From Chloroflexota bacterium (GTDB lineage: Bacteria > Chloroflexota > Anaerolineae > Anaerolineales > Villigracilaceae): 7,386 bases of DNA. Under the pieces are notes generated by a model that searched no databases, was not told the origin of the DNA, and saw only the letters and a list, made by a program, of their open reading frames with translations. Position 1 is the first letter of the stretch. Each line of letters opens with the position of its first letter. The DNA lies in assembly GCA_021823555.1 (NCBI GenBank), contig JAKANW010000129.1, positions 1 through 7,386 of the forward strand. Direction: 5' to 3'. Shown piece after piece: positions 6,378 to 7,386 of the stretch. Made by a program: the position numbers and the translations under genes.

Positions 6378-6898
6378 GCGCAAGTTTGTCTGTAATTCTC
6401 AAGCGCCTTGCGGTGCTCTCCGCTGTCGTAGCGGTCCTTTTCGGGATCACGATGCTGTTTACCTACGACATCATCAAGATTGATTGGATGTCTTTTATGG
6501 AACTTCAGCCATCCTACAAACCGATGGAAGATCCCCTGCCTGTCCCAGCGCGTTCCATCCCGGTGGAAGGTCCTATCGCCATCCCGAACATGGGTGCGCC
6601 CGATAATCCGGTACCCGCCGATCAGATCTCCATCGCGCGTGGCCGTGAGCTTTTTATGATCAACTGCCAGATGTGTCATGGTGAAACCGGACAAGGCAAT
6701 GGCCAGATTGCTGCAGCCCTCGTCAACAAGCCTGCCAACCTGACCAGTGATGTGACCCAGTCCAAGAGCGACGGCGCCTTGTTCCTGACCATTACCAATG
6801 GTTTTCTGGGACGTATGCCACCCATGAATGAAAATTTTACCGTCCGCGAACGCTGGGATCTGGTCAATTTCATTCGTACCTTGAAAGCCTCGAAATAG
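6374..6898 (+). CDS. actE: Alternative Complex III subunit ActE, membrane-anchored monoheme cytochrome c
   Basis: The protein is 174 residues. One N-terminal helix (about 12-30) is followed by a proline-rich linker (46-82) and a class I cytochrome c domain. The heme site is CQMCH (98-102). The domain continues with GETGQGNGQIA, and the distal methionine is M148 or M151 in GRMPPMNENF. The ending, WDLVNFIRTL, is the usual last helix of such domains. In ACIII, ActE takes electrons from ActA and can hand them to the oxidase or a soluble carrier. There is no lipobox cysteine, so the anchor here is a helix. The start overlaps the actD stop by four bases (ATGA), with GGAGG (6359-6363) as Shine-Dalgarno, implying coupled translation. 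Confidence 0.9.
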   Translation: MSASLSVILKRLAVLSAVVAVLFGITMLFTYDIIKIDWMSFMELQPSYKPMEDPLPVPARSIPVEGPIAIPNMGAPDNPVPADQISIARGRELFMINCQMCHGETGQGNGQIAAALVNKPANLTSDVTQSKSDGALFLTITNGFLGRMPPMNENFTVRERWDLVNFIRTLKASK

Positions 6899-6913
6899 GG
6901 GAGGAGTACTGCT

Positions 6914-7386
6914 ATGGATGATGTCCGAAAAATTATTTATGGCGTTGTGGCTGGCTTTGTGATCTTTGTCGGATTCTGGTTGAGCATTGTCTATGTCTCA
7001 GCCTGTGGGTTTACGTTAAGCTGCAACCAGGGCCAGGCTCTTGTGATCCGCACGCCTATTCCGACCCTCCTGCCAGCTACTTTGCCCATACCGGATCATA
7101 GCCAGCCTGTGGCAGCGTTGAATAAATGCCAGGTGGCCGCAGTGAATTTGATTGGCGCCTGGGTATCTGCAAAATATCCTGAAAACGATAAGTTCACTTT
7201 TACCGACATTAACGGGAAGATTTGCGAAGCCACCTTCAAGCAGGATGTCCAGCAGTTGTTCATTGAATCAAATATCTGGTATCCCGGTTCGCTGGCCTGC
7301 GCCTCCTGTCACCAGCCGGATTTGACCAAAGCAATCATGAACATGAATTTGAGCACGTACGCCGGTATTGTTGCCGGTTCGCACCG
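6914..7386 (+). CDS. Membrane-anchored cytochrome c-like protein, partial at the window end
   Basis: The frame opens at ATG 6914 with a strong Shine-Dalgarno (GGGGAGGAG, 6898-6906, 7-base spacing). It stays open to the window end, 157 codons plus two bases. Residues 7-30 are a membrane helix. A short segment holds C31 and C37, followed by a Pro/Thr-rich linker (46-62). A soluble domain of about 70-125 contains C72 and C104 and no heme motif. A CASCH heme site lies at 129-133 and is followed by QPDLTKAIMNMNLSTYAGIV. The Q-P-D-L after the heme and the 'YAGIV.GS' stretch recall cytochrome-like domains where a heme motif precedes a short helical repeat. I do not recognise a named family. Placement directly after actE, 15 bases away, implies the same operon and an electron-transfer role, possibly an added subunit or an electron acceptor of the complex. 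It is not ActF, which would be NrfD-like and polytopic. Confidence 0.8.
   Translation, partial: MDDVRKIIYGVVAGFVIFVGFWLSIVYVSACGFTLSCNQGQALVIRTPIPTLLPATLPIPDHSQPVAALNKCQVAAVNLIGAWVSAKYPENDKFTFTDINGKICEATFKQDVQQLFIESNIWYPGSLACASCHQPDLTKAIMNMNLSTYAGIVAGSH

Overview
The window carries most of an Alternative Complex III (ACIII, act) operon. ACIII is a quinol:electron-acceptor oxidoreductase that replaces the cytochrome bc1 complex in many bacteria. The subunits are recognised from their sequences: a pentaheme cytochrome c (ActA), a Tat-exported molybdopterin-oxidoreductase-like protein (ActB1), a multi-cluster ferredoxin-like protein (ActB2), an NrfD-type polytopic membrane protein (ActC), a DUF3341 two-helix protein (ActD) and a membrane-anchored monoheme cytochrome c (ActE). 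ActB is encoded as two adjacent genes rather than one fused gene. ACIII type, mid-range GC by eye, purine-rich ribosome binding sites and the general look of the proteins suggest a Chloroflexota (Anaerolineae-like) bacterium. That assignment is an inference from memory of these families; no search was possible.

Layout: bases 1-120 are the last 39 codons of a plus-strand gene resembling the C-terminus of an M48-type (HtpX/Ste24-like) peptidase. A strong stem-loop (142-167) follows. It sits between that gene and a small convergent minus-strand gene (170-436) for an 88-residue two-helix membrane protein. Bases 437-566 hold outward-facing promoter candidates: an extended -10 for the minus-strand gene and a perfect TATAAT (516-521) for the act operon. 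The first plus-strand gene after that promoter (567-788) appears to be a 73-residue membrane protein broken by two compensating single-base indels at homopolymers. Then come actA (807-1421), actB1 (1442-3625), actB2 (3638-4399), actC (4400-5833), actD (5853-6377) and actE (6374-6898). A further gene (6914 to the window end) encodes a membrane-anchored protein with a CxxCH heme site. All genes from 567 onward are on the plus strand, with gaps of at most about 20 bases (some abut or overlap), so they read as one transcription unit.

How it works together (family knowledge): ActC with ActB2 oxidises menaquinol. Electrons pass through the iron-sulfur clusters of ActB2 to the hemes of ActA and then to ActE or another cytochrome c, and on to a terminal oxidase. 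ActB1 is a scaffold derived from a molybdoenzyme, and ActD is a membrane subunit of the complex. The usual ActF, a second NrfD-type subunit, is not seen after actE. Its place is taken by the extra cytochrome-like gene, which is incomplete here. That gene and the broken small gene at the operon head are the least ordinary items. I found no mobile element, CRISPR array, tRNA or rRNA.
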